A stretch of DNA of 64,000 nucleotides. Source: Isoetes taiwanensis (lineage: Eukaryota > Streptophyta > Lycopodiopsida > Isoetales > Isoetaceae). The notes under the pieces were generated by a model, which was not told the DNA's origin, made no database searches, and worked only from the letters and a program-made list of their open reading frames with translations. Positions 23,828-35,690 of this stretch are shown here, piece by piece (position 1 is the first letter of the stretch; each line of letters begins with the position of its first letter). The position numbers and the translations under genes are program-made. The stretch spans positions 372,001 through 436,000 of the forward strand of contig JAJEKV010000235.1 in the NCBI GenBank assembly GCA_021234155.1, written 5' to 3'.

Positions 23828-24349
23828 CAATGTTGTCCCAAACGTTTTGTACGTATGTAAAAAATATGTATGCATATGTTTTTTACAAGTATGTATCAAT
23901 ACAAACGTATTTTACAAAAACTTTTTTTTTTCTTTTTTTTTTTTTTTGGGTAGATGAACAAAAATCAGAAATCTACCACCTTGATGAGCCTATTATTTGC
24001 CTATCTGTGGAGGATGCTATCCAAGATCATTGTGAGGTGGCTAAGAAGCATTCAAGGAAGCAAGCAAGACAACCAAACATGATTTGGGGTCTTCACCTTG
24101 TCATCTCAGGCCATGATCGTCTACTCCGTCCGAGCGGCGTTTAGGGCAACAGAGAAACGTATGAATGGAAGAAAAAAGAAGACTTACCTAAGATATTAAC
24201 AAATATAATATGTTATATTAAAAAAAAAAAACCAAGGATAAAAAAACTACTAAATTTTTTACCAACGTTTTTATCATACATACGTATAATACGTTTGTTT
24301 CGTAAAATACGTTTGGTATATGTAAAATACGCGTATTTATACAACATTT
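23828..24349. mobile_element. Candidate non-autonomous hAT-like element
   Basis: The left end reads CAATGTTGT, and the right end, inverted, reads AAATGTTGT. This is close to hAT terminal repeats (CARNGYTG). Just inside both ends lie dense ACGTAT/AATACG words, as in subterminal binding sites. The interior has a poly-T run (23919-23948) and a 60-codon open frame with no clear identity. I could not find an 8-base target duplication. Confidence 0.4.
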
Positions 24350-24591
24350 TCCGTGCCCTGATCCAAAGAAATTCCATTGTAAACAATTGGATACTGGATT
24401 GCCTCGCTTCTTTTTTTCCTCACATCCCTGAACTTTGGTAAAACTTTGGTGTTATTAAGCCAGAACTGGATGACTTTTTGCTTGGTTGCTTCTCCAAACT
24501 ATCAGACCTATCCTTCCTGCCTGCTAATGCCCAAATGTTTGGACTAGCATCTTGCAAGCAATTCCCTTTTGCTTCAAATCACCATTTTTCC

Positions 24592-25053
24592 TTACAACCA
24601 TTGATAAAACTGAATGCTTGGCAGCAAATTTATCACTAATATTAGAGGACATAACCTCTTCCAACCCATCTTTAATGTTTTGTAAAATTGCATGCTTGAC
24701 CACTGCTTGTGAAGGCAGCCCAATCTAGAAGCAAATAAGTACCTTTGATTAGCATCCAGAGATTCAGCTTCTTTTCTCATAAAAGTAACAACATTTTGCA
24801 CACTAGTTCTTATTCTTTTGGTAACATACCTCGAGTATGTACTACTCCTTTTGATTTCGTTATCATGCTCAGCCATATTTTTCTTCCCTTTCTCATATTT
24901 TCCACTTCCAAAATTACCGCAAGCCACCTGTTCTTTACTCTTCATAGGTTTGAATCCACCAGATGCCATCTGCTCTTTTCCACATTCAGTTTCAAAGTCC
25001 CGGATTCCATATTCTCGAGGACTAATAGACACTAACATCTTGGTGCATGCCAA
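24592..25053 (-). pseudogene. Unrecognised minus-strand coding remnant
   Basis: An open frame of 153 codons contains RSSTYSRYVTKRIRTSVQNV and EAESLDANQRYLFASRLGCL. It lies upstream, in the sense of transcription, of the remnant at 23011-23520, with the candidate hAT-like insertion between them. The two could be parts of one gene interrupted by that insertion. I cannot assign a function. Confidence 0.35.
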
Positions 25054-26387
25054 AAAAATTCAAATTGTGTGCTATTTTATTGGCTCGATTGAGGAATTTT
25101 TTTTGGAAGGAAGTTTTTTTGGGCGGAGTTTCCCTGGAGGGAATGTCCTCCAAGAGTTTCGCATCGACCGCCGGCCTCTACTTGTCATAATTTTGGCGTT
25201 TTTAAATATATAAGACAAAGACATGGCTGCCTTTTATACATGAAATTAGTACATTTAAAACTCAATAACCAGTTCAAATGTTTACATGAATTGCCTCCTA
25301 ATGTATGACACCCCAACGTGCTTTTACCCAATGACGATCTTCTCAACCATTTATCGCGTACTTTGAGGTACAGATAATACTTCAGTATATGCTAAAGTCA
25401 GACATAGATTAGGGGTGATGATGTCGACCATAAGCGAAGCATATTATTTTGTGAATATTGAACGCCCTGGAGGCTTTCTTGTTCCAGAGGAATGGCAATT
25501 GTTTACAAACTATCCTTCTGAATGCATGTTACAAGCTATCTGGAGCAAAATGAGAATGTAGTTTTTCTTGAATCAATAAATTGGTGTTTGGATTGGGAAC
25601 CTCCAACTCTCGATTGAAGGGCACCATAAGATTCAGTAGAACTCTGAGTGTTCTAATCAGAGGGTGGCATTTTGGTACTTCGGCATCATTTACCTGCTCT
25701 GCCGCCTTGCATTTTCCCCTATCCATATGATTGATTACAAATTATCAGTTCTGCTCCAGTCTCTGCTCGAGGGAATTGAGTTCCTCTTTGTATACATTCT
25801 TTTTTTTTTTGTTATAGCTTCTATTTTAGGATTCCCCCGCATTTTCTACAATATGCCTTTGTTCACATTCGCTACCATACGTTTTGAGTTTTTGTAGTTG
25901 ATATCCACCGATTCTAAGTTCTTTTTTTTTACAATCATTATTTTATCTACCTAGCTTTGTAATTTGCAAAGGTTCAAATTATATCTAGCTCATTTTACTA
26001 CTATTGCTACTACTACTGCTACTGCTACTATAATGCTTATTATTATGAACAATATTATACCTGTTTATCTTTACTAGGTTTATAGAAATATATTGTTGAA
26101 TACCCTCGTATGCATATTCAAGACTATTATAATATGTGGTACAAAAATGGCCTGATTAATATACATATCTGTAGGAATGGCAACCAAACATGGTAGCAAA
26201 AGATAAAAATGTAGTTGGACCCCCTTGGGTCACAAATTAATAACTTAATGCCATCAATCCAATTGTTTTGTTTTTGACAGACCTTCCACAGTGTGCCCAC
26301 TACTTATGTATGAATTTGCTCATTCTATTATTGGAGGAAGTTCATATATACAATAAATATCTAAAGGCAAAATTTGTTGATCTGAAA
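25054..26387. other. Spacer before CLC copy 1, no gene recognised
   Basis: AT-rich DNA with several T-runs and a short (CTA/CTG)n trinucleotide stretch at about 25999-26032. No supported coding region. Confidence 0.5.
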
Positions 26388-28388
26388 CTAATAAATGTTA
26401 TTTTTGGTAGAAATCAGAATGGAAGGTTCAACAACATCAGGATGGTACTTCAACAAGCGATCGAGCATAAAATCATGGCGTGTTAAAATGCCAATAACTG
26501 GTTCTTCCTGCACAAAACCAAGCACATGCATTAGAGCCAAACATAGGAGCGAATGGTGACATGCATGTACTTCTTACCTTGACAGTTAAAGGCAAAACAC
26601 ATAAATGCCTTAATCCCAATTGCCGAAATAAAGTATAAGCCTTCGCCAATGATATATTTTTCAAGCACCGGTATAAGGCGAGGTGTTGGTGATGGGTGTA
26701 AGATCTATATACATCTCTTGTTCTTCCTTACTCAAACAAATATCTTCAATCCTTAGCCCCTTTCCGATCACGAGGCTTTGCAAAATCAAAAGCCTCCATT
26801 TTGATGTATGATGATTGCTCTTCTTTAGAGTTTTGAAAACCTTATTCTTGAGGAGAATCAACAAATGAGACCTCAAAACAAGCCCCAAAAATGGGAGTTT
26901 TTGAAAAAGGAGGACGCTCTGTGAGGAAATGCATTATGCTTAGTCTTGCATAAAGCTTTATAAATCAAACCCGTTGTGGATCACTGGAAAATGAAGCAAA
27001 GGAGAAGATATGGCATCTTTGGCGAAGATGGTGCATGAAAGGGTGAGGATGGGGAAGCAAAATAGGAAACTCTTTTAGATGGACAAAGAGGGCATAGATT
27101 GCCATACTAAATAGATCTCCAATTTGCTTTAGAAATTAACAGACGAGCATGAGAAGGGGAAGCAAAGCCAAGTTGTTGGTTACTTCCAACATGATAATAC
27201 AAAGGGCTGATCATGCGCATTGACCCACCTAGCAATGCAAAGGGCACCCAAAAAAGCATATATCCCTTCATCCATTTCCTTGGATTTTATCGCTTTGTAG
27301 TAAGTTCACCGGACATTGTCATTCTACGGCGCGCCCAAAGGTGGCTCCCTATTAATATTATAGGTATGAAAAGCCCAGACGGCACTGTTGTGCCATAGGT
27401 TACCACTGTTAGGGCATAAGATGCCACTAAGAATATAAATAGTGATGCATAATGGTACTCTTTCGTGGTGTTGGTGCTAAAAATATCTAAACACCCATCA
27501 TCCTTGTGGCAAAGAACAACCCTGCTAGGTCGTTGTAATTGGGCCGTGCGGACAATTGAAGTTCTTAAATTGCCAAGCTTGCCAAACTGGGACATGTGTA
27601 TGGGCTTCTGTTTCAAACCGGACATGCTCTACATGGTGCCAACAATGGGAGCCCAAAGCAACACATTGAGGTGATTGTTGCTAATATGCATGCTTGTAAA
27701 ACTTTCATCACTTTCCCCTTTCTAGGGAAACAAAAAGGGCAAAATGACATAGAATTAGCATATCCTTAGGCTTATTGTCTGGAATTGATCAAAATAAGAC
27801 TAATGACTAGGGCGCTTACTTGTATAGCCAATGTGTATAGAAGATACAAACTCTAGAATTGAGTTTGTTAAATAAACTTCCCAAAATTCCTCCAGTTGCT
27901 CCTAATAGTATAACTGGCACCAAATCTGCTACACCCATGAATGCTTTGCCATCGCTTACATCAAACATGATCAACCCTCCATCACCAAATAGACCACATT
28001 TTCCATGCTTGCACAAATCACGTCCTAATCTGAGCACCACTGCTACAGTTGCAGTGGTGAAAAAGGATCTCCATAGCAATGCACTCCTCCACCTATGTTA
28101 CAACAATAAAATTAGCAAGCCATGTTTGTAACAAGGCAATGTAAAATAAACCAAGGTGAGAATGTTGGTGTTGTCCGCATGTCTCATAGTCGAGTTTATA
28201 GTCGAGTTTGTCTAGAGTTGACATATCTTTGTGGATATTAGTATATATATCATGAGAATGTTTACTTAAAGGGAGGTTCCAACACTTTGACGGTGACATT
28301 GTATCAAATTTTATTTAGATATGCTATTTAAAAAAATCATTGCATTGAGTTTTATCTTATTGCATGGTGCATTGCTTTAATAGTCCAT

Positions 28389-28547
28389 GGACACATAACC
28401 TAACTTTAGTTGGTGTAAGGTTTACTGCATCTACGTGCATTCTCTTTGTGGAATGCTTGAGGATTTATGGACAGATAACCTAACTTTATTTGGTGTGAGG
28501 TTTACTCCATCTACGTGCATTTTCTTTGTGGAATGCTTGAGGATTCT
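28389..28547. repeat. 80-base tandem duplication in the CLC intron (copy 1)
   Basis: ATAACCTAACTTTA...CTACGTGCATT...GGAATGCTTGAGGATT occurs twice in a row with a period of about 80. CLC copy 2 has the same duplication at about 54335-54490, so it predates the gene duplication. Confidence 0.8.
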
Positions 28548-29607
28548 GCCAAGGCCATTGAAAAACGTTTGGAGTGCTACACCAATTCTCAGTTTTTCAC
28601 TTGTGTCCAACTAGAGAATAGACTTGTGTTGTTTGATTGTCGTCCATGAAAATTGTATAGGTATAGTATTCACTCATTGTTTCAAATGGTGAAATGGAAT
28701 ATGAGCAGTGAGGTTTGTTTTGAAATTGAGCAACATGGCAAAAATTGGGGGATTGAATTCCCCATTAGGATACAAGACTGAGTCCATTGGGTACCATCTA
28801 GAAAGCGACATTTATGTATCTTTATGGGGCACATGTATCTGCAAATTATGGGAATGGTGGGACAAGAGAACAGGCAAAAGCTTAAGGTTGGGAGAACGAC
28901 AAAGATAAGTATGGAAAAAAAAGAGCTATAGAGATACAATACGTATGAATTTTTTAACGACAAAGATAAAATATGAAAAAAAAGAGCTAGAGGGATAGGT
29001 AGAATAGGTATGAATTTCTTTTTTTAAGGCAAGCAAAGAAATTGAAGGAAGAAAAAATTGAGCTCACCAGGACACAGCCTCTTCGAGAGCAAACAGAACG
29101 CCTCCAACGGGGGCTCTGAAAGCCGCTGTTACACCGGCTGCTACTCCGCACGTTACCAGATCGCGGCGATCTCGATCGTTCTTAAAAAATCGGACCCATT
29201 TGCACGTTAATCCAAACCGGCGAGATCCGCCCAGACCCATTACATACGCTACGCATGCTCCTATGTGAATGAGAGGGCCTTCTCTTTCCAAATACAGCCC
29301 AGCAGATGTTGCTGCTATGCTGCCCAGTATCTGCATTTCCGCATCGAAATCAGATTGAAAAATTTTTGCAGCAAATCGCCCACAAAACAGATTGAAAAAT
29401 TTTTGCAGCTAATTCCAGTACCTTGATGAATATTATTTTGATCCCCATCACTGCCGGCGCGTCCACTCCGTTTAGATACGCTTTGATCTCCGGAATGCCA
29501 GAACCGGCCGCTCCCGGCGCTATGTATGTGCATATTGTCGACGAAAACAGAACAAGGCCCACGTTTGTTGCCGTAAAAATTGCAAATGCGAGCCAGTACC
29601 TGCACCG

Positions 29608-29676
29608 CAATCAATTCAATTCAATTCAAAATTCAATTCAATCCAATTCAATTCATTTCAATTCAATTCAATTCTA
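29608..29676. repeat. AATTC pentanucleotide repeat in a CLC intron
   Basis: About a dozen imperfect CAATT/AATTC units lie in the intron between CLC exons 2 and 3. Confidence 0.85.
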
Positions 29677-30124
29677 TGCATAATTCTTGCTATAGCCTTC
29701 TGTCAATAAAAAATTTTCTCGTACCTCCTTGCCTCCATGAACCCCGTAATCAGTAGCAGCTTATGGCCGGCCAGATTTTCTATTGCCACATTCAGCAACA
29801 ATGCAATCAGCCCTGTTACCAAACCCACCACAAACGAAAATGCCCATTTCATCATCACGTATTGGAAGATCTCCTCTTTCGTTTTGGCTCTCCAGTCTTG
29901 CTTCAATGTGTCATTCATGATTATGCTAAAAATCACAGAGCGCAGAATTCAACATTTACACGTAAAACCAGTTCAATGCATAAAAATTAAACCACTTCAT
30001 TCAATGCGTAAAAATCTTACTCATAATCAAGGCTGTCCATGTAAGAGCTACTGGGCTCTGGTTGCTCTGCTTTTTGAATCAATTGCTCTTCAATATTTGC
30101 TGCCTCTTCATCGTTGGGCCTCAT

Positions 30125-32040
30125 GTTGTAATGCTTGGATTTTTTGAATATGTTTGAATGACAGAATGAAGCTCGAACTACGAAGATAACACAGGGGTTA
30201 CTGAACAACGGGCTCGATTGTTAGATAAGGAGGAATGTGTGCAAATATCTAGACCACATAGTCTCCATGCGACGGCTCGATTATGTGTTTTTATAATATA
30301 ACAGGCTTAAGATATTGATAGCCTATGTTGCGACTTAAGAGCCCTAAACCGATAGCTTGACTTTTGGCGAACCCAAAGGGCACCCTCTTTGTTGTCAGAT
30401 AAACATAAGAGGGAAAAATATGACATTCTGAATAGTCCACTGGTTCCACCACAGCTTGGCTTTACATGCTTTCGATCTGGCATGTTGCAAGGCCCTCTGC
30501 AAATGGACAAATCTACATGTGCAAATGAATTGAATGTGGACAGTTTTTTACGCGTATGTTACTTAATGCCAAGACAAACTTTCCCATGTGATTGGATGCA
30601 TTTTCGTTTCTTGCATCTACATCCTAAATTATGAACAAGTTACAAGCACTATTGTCTAATCTATCTAATCTAATCTTAATTCTCCTACAAATATGCTTTT
30701 GGGATATTCTCTTCTGATGCTTCCTTCTAAAGGTGACACGTACCTTTCTGAGGAAAAAATACAGCGAGCAAAAAAAGGGGGAAAAAAAATTCTGGCTGGA
30801 TCCACCGCAATAGCGGCCCTGGCAGGGCATGGATCCGCTTCCGGTGGCAACGTTTAAGACAAATGGCAAACCGACTTCCTCCGGAATCGTGAGTACATGC
30901 TAAAACAATTTGGCAGATCTCTGATAAAGAATGCTTCGAGTCAAGGCTATGGTCTTAGCTTACCATTTCAAGGCTATGCCATTTTCTAGAGCTCTTGTTG
31001 TGCGACTCTGCATGACATCATTTTCCAAGCATTCTGGCCCTGCAAATCCTTGCTCATGCCAAATCTCGTCCGTGTTGGTCTCAGTTCTGGCCATATCTGG
31101 CCGCATAGCGTATTGTGTGAATGATTCTGTTGCACAAACAAAGAGTTTTGGTGGGCGGGTGAGATATTTCTCTATAGCGCATCAGACTAGAGGAATTGAT
31201 ATGGTTTAAGATTAATAACTAATAATGGTGCTCGGGGGAGTGGCCTTGCATGGAACAATATTTATTGATATGATCAAGTAAGAAAGCCATCTAGTATACC
31301 TAAGCCTTGATATTATAAAAAAAGAGAGCTAAAAATAAGCCTTGACCTTTATTTAAAAGGAAAAAGGAAAAAAAGGTGGTGTTACCAATATAAGGACAAC
31401 TTTGAGACGTGATATCTCCGCGACCACAACTCAGAAATCGGCGATCCTTATCTTGTTGGAAAGCCTAGATTCCTTACGGTTTGAAAGTTATGGCCAGAAA
31501 GGTGCGTAGGGGTCTAAGCTGACTGCACAGCTAAATCTGCTTCTTCCTATGTTGATGATGTGCCTAGTTTTACCTTCTAGTATCTTCTCTTGTTTTCTTG
31601 CTTGATCATATCATTAGAAGGAGTTTCTGTAACACCAGTAGTCGGTGGCTAGAAAGAGCTTGTTCTTTTACAGTCTTGCGGAGTAGCTTGACTTGGTGAC
31701 ATCTCTTCTAGTTGGTCCGGTTGGGTGGTAAATCGAGTACCCTGTAGTGTTTTACTTTCTAATAAATTGATGAATTTGCAGAAAGAACAGGCCATTCGTA
31801 ACACTATCCGTGCTCCGTGCTTCTGGTAGGTTATTCATTGATCAATTGTGTGGGATTTTTCAGATTTCATGTGACACTAGAGTTTAGGTTATAGCAAAAA
31901 TTTGTGAGTGTTAAGCAGTAACAGAATATGAAGTGCTCTCATTTTTCTCAATTTAAGAGAAAGAATTCTAATCTTAGAGGCACAAAAGTTTTATATGGAA
32001 TCTCTTCAATAGATTACCTTCGAGTTGATGATCTAACTTT
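30125..32040. other. CLC upstream flank and possible LTR-derived segment; no gene recognised
   Basis: Nothing here supports a gene. About 31406-31500 (GTGATATCTCCGCGACC, AACTCAGAAATCGGCG, GGAAAGCCTAGATTCC, AAAGTTATGGCC) resembles the untranslated leader of plant LTR retrotransposons, where 'sense of scale' phrases like these are common. This is a weak assignment. Confidence 0.35.
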
Positions 32041-32073
32041 GAAGCAGGACCATACTTGCCCAAGCACATCTGT

Positions 32074-32264
32074 AAGGCATAGATCTTCGTGGTTTTAAAT
32101 TTTCCGAAAGTTGCAACAGAAAACTTCCACCACCCAATAAAATAGGAGAAGGCGACTTTGGCTACGTATATATAAAGGATGGCGTAAAACTTAAAGGTTC
32201 TGCAGGGGATGCTAAGATTCAACTTGCAGTTAACTTAAAGCAATTGAATGGGAAAGGGATTCAG
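32074..32264 (+). pseudogene. Receptor-like cytoplasmic kinase exon fragment (glycine-rich loop)
   Basis: The plus strand encodes DLRGFKFS, then VATENFHH, then KIGEGDFGYVYIKDG (Gly-rich loop of a Ser/Thr kinase), then IQLAVNLKQLNGKGIQ, followed by a GT donor at 32265. This is the layout of the start of the kinase domain in plant receptor-like cytoplasmic kinases. Two frame changes lie within 45 bases (before VATENF and before KIGEG). The usual AVK lysine reads AVN, so catalysis would be lost. No later kinase exon (HRD, DFG) is present nearby. It is an isolated gene fragment. Confidence 0.65.
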
Positions 32265-32611
32265 GTACAACGTATCACTTACTATTCATGTTTTAAAGCT
32301 TTCCCATAAATATGATAAGTAGACCGGATAAAGATGCTGCAGCCAAAGACAATAAATCATTCGATGTGGTATTCAATAAATTGTGGAGTTCAAAATACAG
32401 GAGAGTGCAATGACTCCAAACGAAGAAACTTAAAAGCAAAGAACAGATATGATGTGCTGCTTATATTAAAAATAGTTTTTGATTGAAAAAGAAGAAGACC
32501 AACGACATCATTTCAAATGCAAGTGTAAATTTGTCTATGCTAAACCGGCTACTTACTTGCAATAGAGCATTCTAATATTGCCTTATTCAATTTTTTCGCT
32601 CTTTATTGCCC

Positions 32612-33335
32612 GGTAGTTGTACCTTGGATGCTGCTTCCCAAGCCCTTACTTCTTCGCAAGCGCCACATTGAGGTATCATTCTCTCTTTGACATTAAAATA
32701 GTGTGAACTGGATTGAGTACAATGATGGAACCATCTGAATGCAGTTGTGTCACTGATTGGTTCAGAAGTTGCAGGGACGCTCATATGAAAGAGTCAAGAA
32801 TCTGGATGATATGTCTGGAGTAAACCATGACGATCATGAGGAGTTTGAATTTGGGGAGATTTTTATTCATCAACTGATTCATACAATTGAGTTTGTTCGG
32901 GGGCAATCATATCTTCGTCTATGGACATTGAGGTAAATATAAGTCCTTAATGTGTTCATTGGAGTTCCTTTTGATAACATTATTAATTATGGAGTGATGT
33001 TGCAGTCCTGCTCATGCTGATTTGTCAGTTGTCTTCTATGAGAAAGTTTTAATGCTTGGATGGAAGTATGGTGATCTATTCCCTGTGTGCCACTTTTAAA
33101 CTTTTGGATATTAATATGTGCATGTTTAAATTTTGCAGTTCTGGCAATATAATTGTCCTAGCCATTGCATTTATTAGTTTCCTCTGTGCAACTATTGGTG
33201 TACTTCTTATCATGGAAACATTGCTTACATGCACTTCGGTTGCATTGGGTGGAATTCCAAAATAAGTTCTATCAAGGGGATGGATACAAATTTGAACCTT
33301 TCTCTTTTACGACTCTTGGGCAAGAGGAGTACTAG
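32612..33335 (+). pseudogene. VHA-a: V-type proton ATPase subunit a, C-terminal exons, decayed
   Basis: Subunit a forms the proton half-channels of the V-ATPase membrane sector. Four exon pieces fit: up to 32672 (VPWMLLPKPLLLRKRHIE), 32766-32932 ([28 protein letters not shown]), 33006-33070 (PAHADLSVVFYEKVLMLGWK) and 33139-33335 ([15 protein letters not shown], then in another frame [20 protein letters not shown] and a natural-looking stop). Introns have GT/AG borders. The segment between IEFV and SYLRLW has lost about five conserved residues, and an 8-base deletion after METL shifts the frame. The third and fourth exons also join out of frame. Only the last fifth of the protein is present. 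Confidence 0.8.
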
Positions 33336-33347
33336 ATACCGGATCTT

Positions 33348-33475
33348 GCATAAACCATTAACACACAACTACCATTAACATTATTAACACAAACCATTGT
33401 ATTTAACACATTTAAATTAAAATCCCCCTTAAACCCCCTTTGGTTTGGGTGCATATTCACACGGGGGGTTACTCC
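33348..33475 (-). mobile_element. H element copy 3 (inverted)
   Basis: Exact minus-strand counterpart of the H element body, from ATGGTTTATG-like sequence to GTGTGAATATGCACCC and the C-run. It faces copy 4 across about 205 bases. The flanking word ACAGCTCTCG(Y)TGCC on its C-run side is also found next to copy 1. The hairpin end is missing or changed. Confidence 0.7.
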
Positions 33476-33679
33476 AGGCAACGAGAGCTGTCGGATGGGC
33501 ATATTTGCCCTTTATTCCAACATCTGGAGCGTACATAGCGATCCTCGTTTGTGGGGTATGCATATACAAGTTTTTAATATACTGTATATTAAGGTTTGCA
33601 AAATACTATAAGGTTTGAGATAATGTACTTAATGGTGTTAATTTTGTACATGTATTGTAAATTTTTAGGGCTCATTTGC

Positions 33680-33842
33680 CCACGTAACCCCGTGTGAATA
33701 TGCACCCAAACCAAAGGGGGTTTAAGGGGGATTTTAATTTAAATGTGTTAAATACAATGGTTTGTGTTAATAATGTTAATGGTAGTTGTGTGTTAATGGT
33801 TTATGTTAACTAAAAAAAATTTCGGCCCCTTCGGGGCCTTAA
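33680..33842 (+). mobile_element. H element copy 4
   Basis: C-run, GTGTGAATATGCACCC, G-runs, AT-rich middle, A-run and terminal hairpin GGCCCC-TTC-GGGGCC (33824-33838). With copy 3 it forms an inverted repeat of about 120 bases per arm. Confidence 0.75.
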
Positions 33843-34456
33843 GGATGGTGTAGGGGTGTAGATATAGACATTACCTAATACTCTAATGATGGATGATGTA
33901 TCATAGCCTCAGATACAATATCATAGAAAGATAAATTAATATGTGAAGCAACAAGAATTGAGATTTAGAACCATCGTATTGTAGTTTGAAGATATAATCT
34001 TGAATCGAAAAAGCACGTTTTATTCTAAAGGACATGTATCACCTGAAATGAGGCTTCAGCATGCCACTAACTGTATCACACTTCTATGGAATTTATACAC
34101 CATCAATAAAAATGAGAAGAGCATCTACTAAAATGGTACATGCAATTATAGAAGCTTTTAACTACATTCTGGAAATGCACAAGAAAGATGACAAGACAAG
34201 AAAAGTAGAAGGAAAAACCCACCATTTTAATAAAGATTATCCGTGACACAACTTAAAATATGCAGGAAGCATGCAAAACAGATTCTTTTACTTGTTGAAA
34301 TGGTGCAAGAGTCTAGATTCCTGTGTTTCAAAGGTGCACTAGGCACAATGGCGTGAATATTATTCGTGCATAATTGTGTCTAGACCACAAAACAAGATTT
34401 CTAGATTATATGCAACCTCCCTTGCTCGAGCATTATTCTATCAACGCATCTTTAAA
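33843..34456. other. Unassigned sequence
   Basis: AT-rich sequence after the H element pair. A frame of 61 codons (34061-34246) has no recognisable motif. Confidence 0.4.
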
Positions 34457-35300
34457 ATTCAAACAACTTAAGAAGGAGCATTATTCTTCAAACAACTTAA
34501 AGGAGCATTATTCTGCCAAACAAATAAAAAAAGATTGTGATAATGAAGATGTACTCTGTATAAAAATTGTGCAGATGAAGTCTTTTCCCATCTAAAATAG
34601 CTTCTGGAAATGCTTCCAGGCCAGGAATGAGATGGCCATGACGTCATAATGAAGATGGACTCAGATAGAAATTGTAAGATCAAGTCTTATCCCATTTAAA
34701 ACAAAGATCCGAAATGCTTCCAGCCGTGAATGAGACGACCATGACCTAAATTGCATATCATATCTGCATCTATGAGAGCATTTTGCTGACTGAAAATGGT
34801 AGCAGAAGCGACCTTTTGCTTGGCCATATTTTGCCCAGAAATAGTTTCCTTGCTTCTCATTTCAAGATTGCCTGCACAATTCAAACAACTTAAAGAAGGA
34901 GCATTATTCTTCAAATAACTTAAAGGAGCATTATTATGTCAAACAAATCAAAAACATTGTGGTAATGAAGATATAGTCTCCAGATAGCAATTTGTGGGAT
35001 CAAGTCTTATCCCATTTAAAATAGTATCTAGAAATGCCTCCAAGCCAGGAATCAGATGGCCATGATGTCATAATGAAGATGCACTCTATATAAAAATTGT
35101 GCAGATCAAGTCATATCCCATTTAAAACGGCATCTGCAAATGCTTCCAGACCAGGAATGAGACAGCCATGACCAAAAATTGCATAACATAATCTATAAGC
35201 ATTTTGCGGGGACTCAAAGTGGTAGCGTATACCTTTTGTTTCGCCCATATTTTGCCCGTAAATAGTTTCCCTGCTTCTCATTTCAAGCTTACCTGCTATA
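34457..35300. repeat. Nested tandem duplication, outer period about 422, inner about 104
   Basis: ATTCAAACAACTTAA recurs at 34457 and 34879, and the two units of about 422 bases are similar throughout. Within each unit a segment with ATCAAGTCTTATCCCAT and CCAGGAATGAGATGGCCATGA occurs twice, about 104 bases apart (starting near 34574/34677 and 34999/35103). The inner duplication therefore happened first. Confidence 0.8.
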
Positions 35301-35341
35301 TCTTCAAAGATATCATTCTTCCAGATGCCACATTTTCCCAC
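34696..35341 (-). pseudogene. Duplicated unrecognised exon, minus strand
   Basis: Both outer repeat units encode on the minus strand GKLEMRSRETI(Y/S)GQNM, then a diverged stretch, then GHG(C/R)LI(P/H)G. The right unit (35341-35111) is the better preserved and is preceded by WKNDIFEDIA and a GT donor-like site at about 35292. The residue mix is protein-like and the similarity between the two copies is at the protein level too, but I do not recognise the family. Probably an exon duplicated together with its introns. Confidence 0.4.
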
Positions 35342-35574
35342 AACAGACTGGTTTTAAAGCATTTCAAGGATTGAATCAATGAAATGGTACCTGATGCAAT
35401 TATCTTCACGATAGGGGCCAAAGAAGGTATAATTATTGTGGTAATTCTGTGAAATCCAATAATACAACAGTAGAAGGTACAGATCGTTAAATAGATAGAA
35501 AATTTGATAGAGGAAATTCGATATGTTTTACTTACCTAACATGACGCGATTGAACAGTATTTTAAAATATCCAT

Positions 35575-35690
35575 CTGCTCTTTTTTCTGCAACTTCGGCT
35601 CTTTTAGCCTCTTTTTTTTTCCTTGCTTGCAATTTCAGCTTCAGATGGGGACTTCATCTGCATTTCCTCCTGCCCTGTTAAGGAACCATT
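35575..35690 (-). pseudogene. Possible exon of the same unrecognised minus-strand gene
   Basis: On the minus strand MQMKSPSEAEIASKEK is followed, after a frame change in a run of nine T (plus strand), by EAKRAEVAEKRADGYFKILF and a GT donor (GTAAGT, about 35538). It is charged and helical in character. It lies upstream of the duplicated exon at 34696-35341 in the same orientation and could belong to it. Confidence 0.3.

Larger units (their letters stand above)
26388..30124 (-). pseudogene. CLC-c-like: CLC-type chloride channel/transporter, copy 1, seven exons, frameshifted
   Basis: CLC proteins are dimeric membrane anion channels or exchangers. Plant members of the c/g group act on endomembranes. 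Exons from the 5' end: 30124-30021 (start, SSSYMDSLDYE), 29925-29725 (LKQDWRAKTKEEIFQYVMMKW), 29599-29422 (AGSGIPEIKAYLNGVDAP), 29330-29068 (LEREGPLIHIGA, FKNDRDRRDLVTCG, FRAPVGGVLFALEEA), 28092-27820 (KCGLFGDGGLIMFDV), 27692-26578 (TVVTYGTTVPSGLFIPIIL and the first CBS domain) and 26507-26388 (EEPVIGILTRHDF, stop). GSGIPE, with Ser, points to chloride rather than nitrate. The gating Glu is kept in EREGP. Exons 1-4 splice in phase. The exon 5 to 6 junction does not, and exon 6 has frameshifts around 26700-26900 and 27300-27650. It is therefore a decayed copy despite near-complete exons. Confidence 0.85.
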
